64,000 nt of DNA, taken from Paracyclopina nana. Its lineage: Eukaryota > Arthropoda > Copepoda > Cyclopoida > Cyclopettidae. Made by a program: the position numbers and the translations under genes. The stretch is taken from the NCBI GenBank assembly GCA_019096065.1, contig JAGUCH010000005.1, forward strand, positions 6,510,001 through 6,574,000, in the 5' to 3' direction. Below, piece after piece: positions 39,941 to 49,903 of the stretch; position 1 is the first letter of the stretch, and the number at the start of each line of letters is the position of its first letter. The notes under the pieces were generated by a model. It did no database searches. It saw only the letters and a list, made by a program, of their open reading frames with translations, and had not been told where the DNA came from.

Positions 39941-40829
39941 CTGTAAAAAGTCCGCAATGTCAAAAGTCCTGATATATAAAATCCTCATGTAAAAAGTCCT
40001 GATATATGAAGTCTTAATGTAAAAAGTCCTGATGTAAAAAATTACGCTCTGCAAAGACTATTTTTTTAAAATATCAATCAAATATTAAGGCATGTATTTC
40101 ATGTATGAAACAAAATTACCGACACTGCTTTTATTGAATAATGTTTGACTTATCTTAAGATCTCCATCGACTTACGTCAAGACCAGAAAGGTGAATCGAT
40201 TGGTCAAAGTAATCTTAGATTGGCCACTGTTTGTTTACTATTATTAACTTATTTGATTAAGAAAAAGTAAAAGTTGGCCAATAAAATTCTATCATAATTG
40301 CCGGTAAAAAAGTTGGTTGTTACATTGCCTTTGATACTTTTATATGATGGAAAGCAATTTTCTCATGTATAATTCAGTTTACCAATTTGTCTCAGTTCAT
40401 ATAACTACACATATATAAAAGCTCTGACGTTTAACTTTATCAAGTGACACACATTATAAAGTATTTTATGAGGTGTATTGCTCCTCTGTTACCATGATAT
40501 TGTCAAAGAAATAAATTGTTTACATATGTAAATAGATATTCCCCATACTGCATAGGAATGCGCGCACGCGCTTGCTGAAAAATTAGTAATTAAGAGAAAT
40601 TAGAAATTGACCCTTTCTGGTCTTGCCATTTGGCGATGGAGATCTTTAAACTTATCAATGCAAGAGTCCTCTCTATTTTTATTTTTGTAAAAATTGGGAC
40701 TTATGACATCCTTTGTTCACATTAAAGGACTTTTGATATCTGGTCTTTATATGAGCGGACTTTTAGTATTTGGACTTTTTGCATCTGGACTTTTTTATCT
40801 GGACATTTCACATCGCGGACTTTTTACAG
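39941..40829. mobile_element. 889-bp MITE with TA target duplication
   Basis: The ends are CTGTAAAAAGTCCGC and its exact complement GCGGACTTTTTACAG, each flanked by TA (39939-39940 and 40830-40831), as for Tc1/mariner-type elements. Inside each end is an array of units containing AAAAGTCC(T/A)GAT, inverted with respect to each other (39955-40050 and 40700-40815). There is no ORF, so it is non-autonomous. Confidence 0.85.
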
Positions 40830-40831
40830 TA

Positions 40832-41379
40832 CATCCTAACAATTTACTTCCTGGTTGATATCCTGGTGCAGTTTCCTAGCAAAAAACTGGGGAGCGACAT
40901 AGGTCACAGCGAAATGTGGAGGGCGGGCCGAAGGCTCGCACTCCAATAGACAAACATTCTGTTCAACTAAAGAGAGTATATATACAGCATGGTTCTCTGA
41001 TATTGCACACTACTAACGAAAATTGGCCAAATCGATAAACCGATCATAGAATTTTAGGGCAAACAATTAGCTGTTGCTACTGACGCATTTTTAGGCGGAC
41101 ACATTGAGTTGTATGCTCGCCATGGGTCGCAACAGGCAGTTTGAGAAATAGTTCCTCAATCGGGCTAGCCCTACTCAGCCTTTTACAATAACACATCAAC
41201 TGCTTTTGTTCAAACATTGTAATTTTGTGAGTTTTTCATTGGATTTTGAAAAAGGTGTTTTTATTATTAAAGAATAAAGGAGGTTTTCATTGCTAAAGTT
41301 CCTCAAGTGATACTACCACAGTTGGGTAAGCCTTAATTAGATGAAAAATCAACACAGAATACAGATACTTGAACAGTGC
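40832..41379. other. Gene-free stretch
   Basis: It contains the diverged third copy of the GGGAGCAACATAAG repeat at 40889. Nothing else is recognised. Confidence 0.5.
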
Positions 41380-42239
41380 ATCAACAAACTAAAGCTTTAT
41401 TTTTTCTGGCAATTTTAGTGATAGTGATTTCAGCCTTGCCAAAAATGACAAAGTATTTGTCTTCTTGAACGTCCTAGAGCCAAAGTACAACCTGAAAAAC
41501 CAAATAAAGTTAAGGTTGGTATAATTGAGGCACAAAGCGTCCACTTTTTAAATATCTGATATCAGCTCTTCAGCCATGACTTGAACGACCTAGTACTTGT
41601 CTTCTTGAACGTAATGAAGAATTTGTATTGATCTTGCTAAAAGTATTCAAGCGTTAGTAGTTGATTTTGCCTTGTGATCAATGCTCCAAAATCAGCCTCA
41701 AAAAGCTGTTCACTTTCTAGAGCAAAATTAAAGCAAAATATGCTGTACTTTCATAGACCAGCATTGGTCAACAAAATTCAAGGCTTAAATATTAGAGTCT
41801 AGCTCAATTCAGCTACTACTTATTGCAACCTTGGAAGTTTTGGGAAGCCAAAAAGCCAAATTATTTAACTTGTAGCGCCATTGTAGCAGCTTCAATTTGA
41901 TGGAAAAATCAAACCGGATAAAATAAAGCACCACAGCATGGCCCTGTGTGCATTAATGATGCCAGCAAATCAGCCATGACTTGAACGACCAAGTACTTGT
42001 CTTCTTGATCGACTAAGTACTTGTCTTCGTGAACATCCTGGTGCTTAAGTACAACCTGAAAAACAAAATCATTTCAAGGGCTGGGTCCACATGGGTCAAA
42101 TCCACTTTTTGGTCCTGTACCTGTTAATCCTAGCTACACACAACCATTTTATTTTAGGCAGCTAAACTAATGATTCAAAATTGATGCAAAAAAGAACAAA
42201 TCTAGTGGTCATTGAAAAAATCCTTTGATTTAGTTTAAC

Positions 42240-42745
42240 TTCCTTGTCTTGAATGTCAGGTACTTGTCCTCTTGAGCATCCTGGAGCAAGGGCAGGCCTG
42301 GAATAGAAAATGAACTCAAATATGGCGCAATTTTGAAGGGAGAGGTTTTTCATACTTATTTCTAATGATGTTAGCACTTCAGCCTGGTCCTGAACGTCGG
42401 GTACTAGTCCTCTTGAACATCCTGGAGCTAAGGTAGGCCTGGAATAGAAAATGAACTCAAAAATGGAGCAATTTTGAAGGGAGAGGTTCTTCATACTTAT
42501 TTCTAATGATATTAGCACTTCAGCCTGGTCCTGAACGTCGAGTACTTGTCATCTTGAACATCCTGGAGTTAGGGCAGGCCTGGAATAGAAAATGAACTCA
42601 AATATGGCGCAATTTTGAAGGGAGAGGTTCTTCATACCTATTTCTAATGATGTTAGCACTTCAGCCAGTTCCTGAACGTTGGGTACTTGTCCTCTTGAGC
42701 ATCCTGGAGCTAAGGTAGGCCTGGAATAGAAAATGAACTCAAAAT
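42240..42745 (-). repeat. Tandem array of 141-bp units
   Basis: The marker CCTGGAATAGAAAATGAACT recurs at 42297, 42438, 42579 and 42720, i.e. with a period of exactly 141. On the minus strand each unit is an 83-nt exon-like part (starting GCCTACCTTAGCTCC or close) and a 58-nt intron-like part (GTATGA...TTCTATTCCAG). Confidence 0.9.
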
Positions 42746-43071
42746 TGGTTTAATTGAGGCAATGGGTCCAAGGATTATTTTATTAAAGTTTCTATGGGTT
42801 AGTTTCGGCTCACAGAAGCTTCCAGATACGATCACTGTAATTCCTTAACACATGGTGAAAGGCAGCGCTTCTCTGGACTAAGTCTTTGGTCTTACAAGGC
42901 CATTGAGAGCAACTGTGTGTTAGAGACCTACAAAAATGCCTAAGTAGTTTGTTAGTCTTTGTTAGTACTACATGAATGAGTCTTGAACTTGTCTCGGCAA
43001 ATTGCCATTGCACTTTGGTCATCTTGAAAATTGGAAAGTCCTTGACAAATGTATGGATGTCATCTTAGGAT

Positions 43072-43540
43072 TCTGTCAAGAGACCTGAAAGAGAAAACTT
43101 AGTTAAAAATCAGAGTCTTTGCTAACTTTCACTTGCTTTACCTAATAAAGACGAAAATTGCACTTTGGTCTCCTTGAACAAGCCAGGGTAGGAATGACAG
43201 GTGTCTGGAGATGGAGACTCTTCCATTGATTCTGTCAAGAGACCTGAAAGAGAAAACTTAGTTAAAAATCAGAGTCTTTGCTAACTTTCACTTGCTTTAC
43301 CTAATAAAGACGAAAATTGCACTTTGGTCTCCTTGAACAAGCCAGGGTAGGAATGACAGGTGTCTGGAGATGGAGACTCTTCCATTGATTCTGTCAAGAG
43401 ACCTGAAAGAGAAAACTTACTTAAAAGACGGACTCTTTGCTAATATTTTCTTGCATTACCTAATAAAGACGAAAATTGCACTTTGGTCTTCTTGAACAAG
43501 CCAGGGTAGGAAAGATAGGTGTCTGGAGACTCAATCTTTG
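43072..43540 (-). repeat. Tandem array of 159-bp units
   Basis: The marker TCTGTCAAGAGACCTGAAAG recurs at 43072, 43231 and 43390, a period of 159. On the minus strand each unit is a 102-nt exon-like part (a multiple of three) and a 57-nt intron-like part with a TTTTCTCTTTCAG acceptor. Confidence 0.9.
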
Positions 43541-43610
43541 TCTTACCTTATCCAAAATGAAGCTGCAGTGGCACACATTTTTTGTTTGTAGTGAACACAC
43601 ACAAGATGGC

Positions 43611-44564
43611 TGACTGAGTGGTATACAGAAGAAATTTACTTATAGCTCAAATAGTTGTAAAAAAAGCCAAATTAAGTGCTGTCAGAATCGGAAACTAAAA
43701 AAGCCAAAATAATAACACTCCTGACGAGATTGCACACGCCAGCATCCCTAGCTAGATCGGCTGATCAGCAATGCGTCATGATTCCTCCGCCACGCTGCTC
43801 TGGTCATGTATTAACGCGCTACTTTTGGCACGAGAAGTGTCAACACTCATTGACGCACTCAATCGAGCTCGACCTAGCCATTTTCATAATTACGTGTGGC
43901 GCCATCTTACGAATTCAGCTTTTTGTGTGCAATATCAGAGGACCATGCTGTAGACCATATTTTGGAAACATCAATTATTATTTAAGTTGTGTAAAATGAA
44001 AGCACCGATTTTTTTGCTTAGTATTGCTTATGAGCAATGTTCTTGGTTCCAAAAAATGGGGCACACTTGAAACTCCTTGTTACCAATGTGCAGTAAAATC
44101 AGGCACTAGTTTCAACTATCTCTGTAGGTCCGCCCTCCGCTGTCCATTTATGGACGCCTTTACCTAGTTTATTTCATAAATATGTAATTTCTCTTCAAAA
44201 CGTGAAGAGGCATATAAACAGGTATTCATTGTTGGAACCGGGCGATTATAATATAAACAGGTATTTTGGTAGTATAAACTAATAATATGTGCTTTCCAGT
44301 AACAAAAATATGTTGTGAAAACTTCAATTTCTTGTCGCTGCCTAGTTTTGAAGCTGTTAGATCTTAAAATCTTGTTCTTTAGATCTTGAAAACCAGGTAC
44401 AGCTCAAATCAAATAATAAAGTACACACCACACTCAAAATGTGTAGTAGATAATCCTACTCTGCAAAAGGTGTAGAAGTTACAACAATTGCCAGAAAAGT
44501 GTAGTAGATAAAAATGGAGCCCCTCCAAAACTGGAAGCCGGAATAGGATCTACCAGGACATATA
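43611..44564. other. Gene-free stretch
   Basis: AT-rich, with no supported gene. It may contain the promoter of the exon-array locus to its left. Confidence 0.5.
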
Positions 44565-44751
44565 GGCTTAGTCTTTCGCAAGTTTTGCATAGTCACGCTA
44601 TTTAAATAGCTCATAACATAAAACGTATTTAAATAGCAGCTATTTAAATACATCCAGAGGCTATTTAAATACATTTTATTTACCAGCTACGTGGTACTAG
44701 CCAGGTCTATTTAAATAGCGTGACTATGCAAAACTTGCGAAAGACTAAGCC
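44565..44751. repeat. Palindromic element with 45-bp perfect inverted repeats
   Basis: Bases 44565-44609 and 44707-44751 are exact reverse complements (ends GGCTTAGTCTTTCGC and GCGAAAGACTAAGCC), around a 97-base centre. The motif CTATTTAAATA recurs five times in the arms and centre. A MITE-like foldback is likely. I saw no clear target duplication. Confidence 0.85.
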
Positions 44752-44769
44752 ACTGTGCTAGAAACCACT

Positions 44770-45010
44770 TTGACGGTACCGGAATAGAATCTACTCCATG
44801 ACGGAGTTGGAATAGGAACTACTGTGACAATACCGTAATAGAATCTACTCCATATGACGGAGTTGGAATAGGAACTACTGTGACAATACCGTAATAGAAT
44901 CTACTCCATGACGGAGCAGGAATATGATCTATTGTGACAGTACATGAATAGAAACTACTGTGACAGGCTAGGAACAGCATCTTTTGCCCGTAGTAGATCC
45001 TAAGGTAGGA
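44770..45010. repeat. Tandem repeat, period about 55
   Basis: Units with TAGAATCTACTCCAT, GACGGAGTTGGAATAGGA and ACTACTGTGACAATACCG occur three to four times, decaying at the right. A related GTGACGGTACCGG sequence occurs near 54338. Confidence 0.75.
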
Positions 45011-45340
45011 GCCCTCCAAAACTTACGAAACCTTTCCATTTTGAGTGTCTAATTAGCAAGAGGCATAATGAATAAAAGAGATTGATTATGTAAGAGCTAC
45101 TTAAAGCCAAATAAGTCCAAAACTAGAAGTATTACTGAATTCAGTTCTATTTTTCAGTTTGTTTGGTTGGGTGGGGGAAAGTGTACGATTCGCTGATAGG
45201 AGCCTAGCAAGCATGCGCTCACAAATCAATGACGAATCTTGGGATGGGTACCAATTCAGTCATAACGTCGATAAAACATGTAAGTTTCACTGAGGGTTAT
45301 TTTGGCGTGTGAGGGCTCAGTATTTCTGGCTGGGGAGAGG
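45011..45340. other. Intergenic region downstream of the kelch gene
   Basis: No gene is seen. This is the 3' side of the leftward kelch gene. Confidence 0.5.
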
Positions 45341-46578
45341 TCAAAGGTAATTGCCGGCGTTGACGTAGCTGATGATATGGTAGATGATGTGCGGAGGGCA
45401 TCGGGCGAGAAGGCAGCCCTCGTCGGGCCGATTCTTGAAGCAGGCAATCCACAGCACTCGCTCTTGGGCCCAGTCCATTTTTTGCGGCAGCCTGAAGGCC
45501 CACATGGGTGGCGGCTGGTCGGTGGAGGTGGGCTTCCGCGCCTGCCCGCCGATCATGAGCAAATGTCCATTGCGCGTGAGCGAGAGCGTGGCGTTGCCCC
45601 TGGCGGGCGGCCCCATCGACCTCGTCGTCGTCAGCCATCGGAAGGTCCTGAGGTCGAGGCCGTGGAGAAGGGCCGTGCCGTTCTCGTAGTCCTCGGAGAG
45701 CACGACCAGGCGGTCGTTCACCACGAGGCCGGCGGGTCGGCAGGGGTAGATGCGGAAGTCGGCGGGACGCAGCCCGGCCACGCCCACGGGTGAGCGCTCG
45801 CTGTCGCTGAACTTGGCCGAGACCCAGACGGAGGTCCACGTCTTTGTGGCCAGGTCTAGCCTGTACATATCGGCGAGGACGCTGCGTCCGTCGTAGCCGC
45901 CGTACACGTAGAGAAAGCCGCCTCGGACGAAGGCGAGCGACTGCGACCTCGGGTGGGGCCGCGAGGGCCGGCGTTGACCGTCCTCGGTGCACTGCACCTC
46001 CTCCCACAGGTTGGTCTCCAGGTCGAACCTGTGGACGTCGTTGTAGTAGGTGTGGGGGCCGCCGAAGCAGCTCTGCCCGCCGAACACGTAGACGGCTTTC
46101 TCGCCGCCCTCGAGCGAGAGCGCGGCGGCGTGGTAGCCCCTGGCCATGGGGCCCACCACGTTTGACACGAGCACCGGCACCAGGCTCTTGGCGGTGACCT
46201 GCAGCAGGATGGTTTGGCCGTAGTGGTGCGTGTCCGACAGCCCGCCATTGAGGAAGAGCAGCCGCTCCCGCGGGTAGTACGCGTACGCGAAGCCCCACCG
46301 CTCCTCGAAGCTCGTGAGGTCGCGGTGAGCCACCGATACCGCCACGCCCTCACCGCCCGCCTCCTCCACGTCGAGCAGGAAGAAGTCCAGCCGGCCGCGG
46401 GATCTACGATTGGAATTTTGAAAAGGCCACCTCCGTGGAACTAGCGTGGAACTAACCTTCGTTTGCCCCCGATGACCAAAATTTGGCCATTTTCCAGGGT
46501 GACGGCCCCGTGGCCGTATCTGTCGTGGGGCAGTGCCTGCTTCCCTCGCACCTCCACAAACTTCCACTCGCTGTTCAT
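45341..46578 (-). CDS. Kelch-repeat beta-propeller protein
   Basis: Two exons: 46457-46578 and 45341-46403. The 53-nt intron (46404-46456) has GTTAGT donor and CAATCGTAG acceptor. The product is 394 residues from the first in-frame ATG (MNSEWKF). Kelch blades are visible as RYGHGAVTLENGQILVIGG, ARGYHAAALSLEGGEKAVYVFGG, SQSLAFVRGGFLYVYGGYDG and ARGNATLSLTRNGHLLMIGG, each with a Gly-Gly pair and, in several, a following Trp (NLWEEV, KTWTSV). The C-terminus (LLARCPPHIIYHIISYV) is helical and could bind a partner such as an E3 complex, but that is a guess. Kelch propellers bind other proteins. The coding DNA is GC-rich compared with its flanks. Confidence 0.82.
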
Positions 46579-47136
46579 CCCGGTAGCATCGACGCGGCCG
46601 GGATGAGAAGGATCTGCCACTGGCTGGCTCAGCTGCTGCTGCTGCCAATGCAACCGACGACGGAGAAAGCCGACTGATGCCGTGCAACCACAAGGGCAAA
46701 ACAGGGCAAGAAAGCAACGACCAGCTAATTCATGACGCCCAATAATTCAATGCATGGCATTGCACAAAAAGCAATCATTGCCCCAGGCCCCGAGGCCTAT
46801 AAGCCAGTGGATCGAGGGACACACTTTTTCGTTAGATGGCGCTTTTTGAGCAAGTATTTTGGGAAAAACTGTCACGTTATTACGAGCGGTAATTTGATTG
46901 GCTGATCGGCGAAGCCTGGCTAGAAAATTTCTACGATTAAAATCTTGGAAATTGGCCCGAGCAATAAGGGCTTGCTTGAAAGGATGCCGTTTTGTCTGCG
47001 GTTTACGTCATTGCAATGAAGTTATAAGGCACGCTTCATCACTCTTGCAGTGACGAGCGTTCATCAGGGATTGATGAAATGGTGCAGTTGACGGAGCATA
47101 TAAAACAAATTGCCACTGATCTAGATTCTAGGGCGA
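46579..47136. other. Intergenic region between the kelch gene and tRNA-Trp
   Basis: No ORF is supported. It should contain the promoter and 5' UTR of the leftward kelch gene. A non-ATG extension of the kelch frame continues to about 46653, and I did not count it as coding. Confidence 0.5.
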
Positions 47137-47208
47137 GACTCCGTGGCGCAACGGTAGCGCGTCTGACTCCAGATCAGAAGGTTGCGTGTTCAAATCACGT
47201 CGGGGTCA
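47137..47208 (+). tRNA. tRNA-Trp (anticodon CCA)
   Basis: 72 nt. The acceptor GACTCCG pairs with CGGGGTC, with discriminator A. It has an A box GTGGCGCAACGG, an anticodon loop with CCA at 47169-47171 and a B box GTTCAAATC. A run of eight T follows at 47211, the Pol III terminator. The sequence is near the animal tRNA-Trp consensus. Confidence 0.97.
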
Positions 47209-47227
47209 TCTTTTTTTTCTTCTCTAT

Positions 47228-48376
47228 TTATGGCAGAAACGTCATCGCCTTTGGAAACAGAGACAAAATGACGTAGTCCGCAATGGACAAAAAAGAGAGT
47301 CCAATTGTTAATCCCAGCGTGCCTCCCACCTCGCCAATGAGGCTCTGCGCGTCATAGATGAAAGCATCGATGTTGTACACAACCATGGGATCCGCGTAGA
47401 CGAGAGTGAATGTCGATGTCTCATTATCTGGCTTCTCCGTCACGCTAATCTGAATGGACAATTTAGTCTGGTTGCAAGCTTGCTTGCTTGGACACTGCAA
47501 CAAGAACGACTTGATCAAATGAGGGGACAAAAACTTGTCGCTCGCCATGGCGTGCTCTGATCCGTTGCAAATTCTTGATTGGCTGGGCCTGAGGTCTTGC
47601 AAGTAGGCACCATCGCGGAAATAAACCAGCTCGCAGCCAGCACCCTCAAGTATGGCTTTGTATTGGTGGCGCTGCAAGCAGCTCTTCTTGGCAAACTTCT
47701 GGCAAGGATTGGACTGGGTGGAGATCGACTGAATGACACGCTTCACCACTGACACTTCATAATCATACCCATAGGTTGCCATGTCAAACCCTGGGTACAA
47801 GATGTGCGCTTCAGACACATCAAAGCGGTCGTGCAAAAGTACTTTCAACTCGTACATTGGCGCGCTCTTCTTGACTTTAAAGTCAATGCCAGGATTGCCC
47901 GTAATGTCCGACATTGGCACCACAGTGAACCGCTCCTCCAAAGCAACATCGAATGTGTAGCAGTAGCCAAACTCAGGATGGACCAGGGATGTCCAAACCC
48001 TGCTTTGCATGCCCTCAAAATCAAAGCCACGTTGATGGATGTCTCCAGTGAGCGGGTTGTCATATTTGATCCATTTCAAGAATGCATCAGTGCTGTTGAG
48101 AGCAGCAATGCATGCGTCAGCCAGCTCAATGAAGGGCGCTGATGAATTTCCAGAGCAGTGGTTCGTTTTTTGGTAATTTTTGTTGCAAAATGTCACGGCC
48201 GGTAGGGAAATGTTGCCCATGTTGTCGTCGCCGTACTTGAACGCCACTTGGGTTGACACTGGCTTACTCTTGAATTTCAGGACTGCCCCATAGGTCCAAT
48301 AGACAAAGACTACCATCAACGCAACTATGGACACCCATCTGACAATTCCCAAACCTATGTTGGCCGACGTCGTCAT
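47228..48376 (-). CDS. DEG/ENaC-family sodium channel subunit (copy 1)
   Basis: 382 residues from the ATG at 48376 (MTTSANIG); the frame extends further without an ATG. The first membrane segment is at about 10-35 (VSIVALMVVFVYWTYGAVLKF). A family motif follows (ISLPAVTFCN), then a Cys-rich extracellular domain (SNPCQKFAKKSCLQRHQY; AGCELVYFRDGAY). The second membrane segment, near 345-372, has the pore signature LIGEVGGTLGLTIGLSFLS, matching the GxLGLxxGxS of these channels. It would form a trimeric sodium-permeable channel at the cell surface. It is short for the family (often 450-700), mainly through a compact extracellular domain and short ends. It is next to a paralogue on the same strand. 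Confidence 0.9.
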   Translation of the reverse strand: MTTSANIGLGIVRWVSIVALMVVFVYWTYGAVLKFKSKPVSTQVAFKYGDDNMGNISLPAVTFCNKNYQKTNHCSGNSSAPFIELADACIAALNSTDAFLKWIKYDNPLTGDIHQRGFDFEGMQSRVWTSLVHPEFGYCYTFDVALEERFTVVPMSDITGNPGIDFKVKKSAPMYELKVLLHDRFDVSEAHILYPGFDMATYGYDYEVSVVKRVIQSISTQSNPCQKFAKKSCLQRHQYKAILEGAGCELVYFRDGAYLQDLRPSQSRICNGSEHAMASDKFLSPHLIKSFLLQCPSKQACNQTKLSIQISVTEKPDNETSTFTLVYADPMVVYNIDAFIYDAQSLIGEVGGTLGLTIGLSFLSIADYVILSLFPKAMTFLP

Positions 48377-48565
48377 GATCAGGCTCGGAAATGCGACGGA
48401 ATGGCAAAAAAATGCATCAACTCCTGGCAAGTCAATTACAACATTGAATTTTAATTGGGCCACGTGAAAACTATTCGTGGAAAAGGCGCCGCCAGGCAGC
48501 CTTCATAAAAAATGAATGTCACTTCCAGGAGGTAATCTTTTTATTGCCTGGAACCCACTTAAATA

Positions 48566-49747
48566 TTAATGAGTTTTACACAAGCCTTGCGCCTTTTCAA
48601 ATGCAAAGTAAATGCAATATTGAACAATGGACAAGAAGGACAGATTGATTGTTAATCCAAGTGTGCCACCTACTTCCCCAATGAGGCTTTGAAGATCATA
48701 ACTGATCTCATCAATGCTGTACTCCACAATTGGATCAACATAGGTCAGATCTAGAGATGAGGTCTCATTCTGGGGCTTAGGCGTCACTGACACTTGTATC
48801 GAGAACTTGGCTTGAGTGCAGCCCTGCTTGCTCACACATCCTGCCAAGAAGCTCTCCATCCCACCTTCTTCCCGCAATGCCTCCGTGGCCAGCTTATGCT
48901 GAGCTGCATTACATGTTACTGGATGAAGTGGCCTTAGGTCATCCAAATAGGAGCCATCTTTGAAGTAGATAATTTCGCAACCAACCAACTCCATAATTGC
49001 CTTATACTGGTTTCTCTGTAAGCAGCTTTTCTTGGCGTACTTCTGGCACGGATTTGCCTCAGTTGAGATCGTCTGAATGACACGCTTCCCAAGGGACACG
49101 TCGTAATGAAATCCATGCGACGCCATATCTATTCCTGGATTCAAGATGTGCGCCTCTGACAAGTCGTACCGAGAATGGATGAGAACCTCAAAGTGTGTGC
49201 GGTGTGAGCCGTTCTTCACCTTAAACACAAAGCCAGGGTTGCCGAAAATGTCTGATATCGCTACCATTTCATACTCAGGAAGGAGGGCTACATCAAGCGT
49301 GTAGCAGAAACCAAATTCAGGATGAACAAAGGACTGCCAAACTTGATCCTGCACATGCTCCAGCGAGTAATCCTTCATGTTGATGTCACCCTCAACAACA
49401 TTCTCATAGGAGACCATTTTGACGAACTCCTCTGTGCTGTTCAAAGCATCGATGCACTTGTCAGCAAAGGGCAAAAAGTTTTGCGCTCTTTCTCCGTTGC
49501 ACGAAATGTCTTTAAAATGTTGGTTGCAAAACGTCACCACGGGCATTGCAATGTTGCCTACGTTGTCATCGCCAAACTTAAATGCAATCCTGGTGGATAC
49601 GGGCTCACTCAAGTATTTTGCGATTGCACCGTAGGTCCAATAGGCAAACACACCCATCAAGCCAACCAGAGCAAGCAGCCTCAGAAACTTGATGAATGAA
49701 TCAAGCATGCTAAGCTGCGACTTTTCCATGACAGTGAGCGTGTTCAT
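48566..49747 (-). CDS. DEG/ENaC-family sodium channel subunit (copy 2)
   Basis: 393 residues, ATG at 49747, single exon. It is a tandem paralogue of the previous gene: first membrane segment LRLLALVGLMGVFAYWTYGAI, then IAMPVVTFCN, the shared ANPCQKYAKKSCLQRNQYKA block, VGCEIIYFKDGSY, and the second segment with LIGEVGGTLGLTINLSFLS. In the pore box, copy 1 has GLTIGLS where this one has GLTINLS, so the usual Gly is Asn; this could change selectivity or gating. An AATAAA lies just downstream (near 48541). Both genes lack introns in the coding part, unlike their neighbours. Confidence 0.9.
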   Translation of the reverse strand: MNTLTVMEKSQLSMLDSFIKFLRLLALVGLMGVFAYWTYGAIAKYLSEPVSTRIAFKFGDDNVGNIAMPVVTFCNQHFKDISCNGERAQNFLPFADKCIDALNSTEEFVKMVSYENVVEGDINMKDYSLEHVQDQVWQSFVHPEFGFCYTLDVALLPEYEMVAISDIFGNPGFVFKVKNGSHRTHFEVLIHSRYDLSEAHILNPGIDMASHGFHYDVSLGKRVIQTISTEANPCQKYAKKSCLQRNQYKAIMELVGCEIIYFKDGSYLDDLRPLHPVTCNAAQHKLATEALREEGGMESFLAGCVSKQGCTQAKFSIQVSVTPKPQNETSSLDLTYVDPIVEYSIDEISYDLQSLIGEVGGTLGLTINLSFLSIVQYCIYFAFEKAQGLCKTH

Positions 49748-49903
49748 GGGCGTGCTACTTTTTAACAGTAGACGTGAATTATTAACTTAATCGTGTCGAG
49801 CCGCATACGGCCTTGCCTCAAATTGGTTGACAATGCAATTAGCCTTCTTTATTACAACCTACTACCCCCTTAAACAGGACGCGCTATGGCTCATTTCATT
49901 TTG
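49748..49903. terminator. CDT1 3' end and spacer
   Basis: An AATAAAG polyadenylation signal (minus strand, 49848-49853) lies about 50 bases after the CDT1 stop. Confidence 0.6.

Larger units (their letters stand above)
41380..43610 (-). other. Possible multi-exon transcribed locus made of tandem exon-like units
   Basis: On the minus strand a series of short segments is bounded by splice-like signals. Acceptors are polypyrimidine tracts ending CAG (TTTTCTATTCCAG, TTTTCTCTTTCAG, GGTTTTTCAG). Donors are GTATGA or GTAAAGC. The segments share a core close to TTCAAGAAGACAAGTAC. The spacers between them are 57-58 nt, the size of host introns. An AATAAAGC signal near 41398 could end the transcript. 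Reading frames in the units are short: one frame of the 159-bp units stays open across units, but no long protein results. A non-coding RNA, a small repeat peptide gene, or only a satellite with splice-like sequence are all possible. Confidence 0.4.

Noticed and set aside
42162-42518. A 118-codon repeated-peptide frame over the 141-bp array
   Set aside because: The frame stays open only because 141 is a multiple of three; it runs through the intron-like parts and lacks a credible start context.
45844-46353. Long frames on both strands over the kelch gene
   Set aside because: GC-rich codons of the kelch exon keep other frames open; the Arg/Ser-rich translations have no domain.
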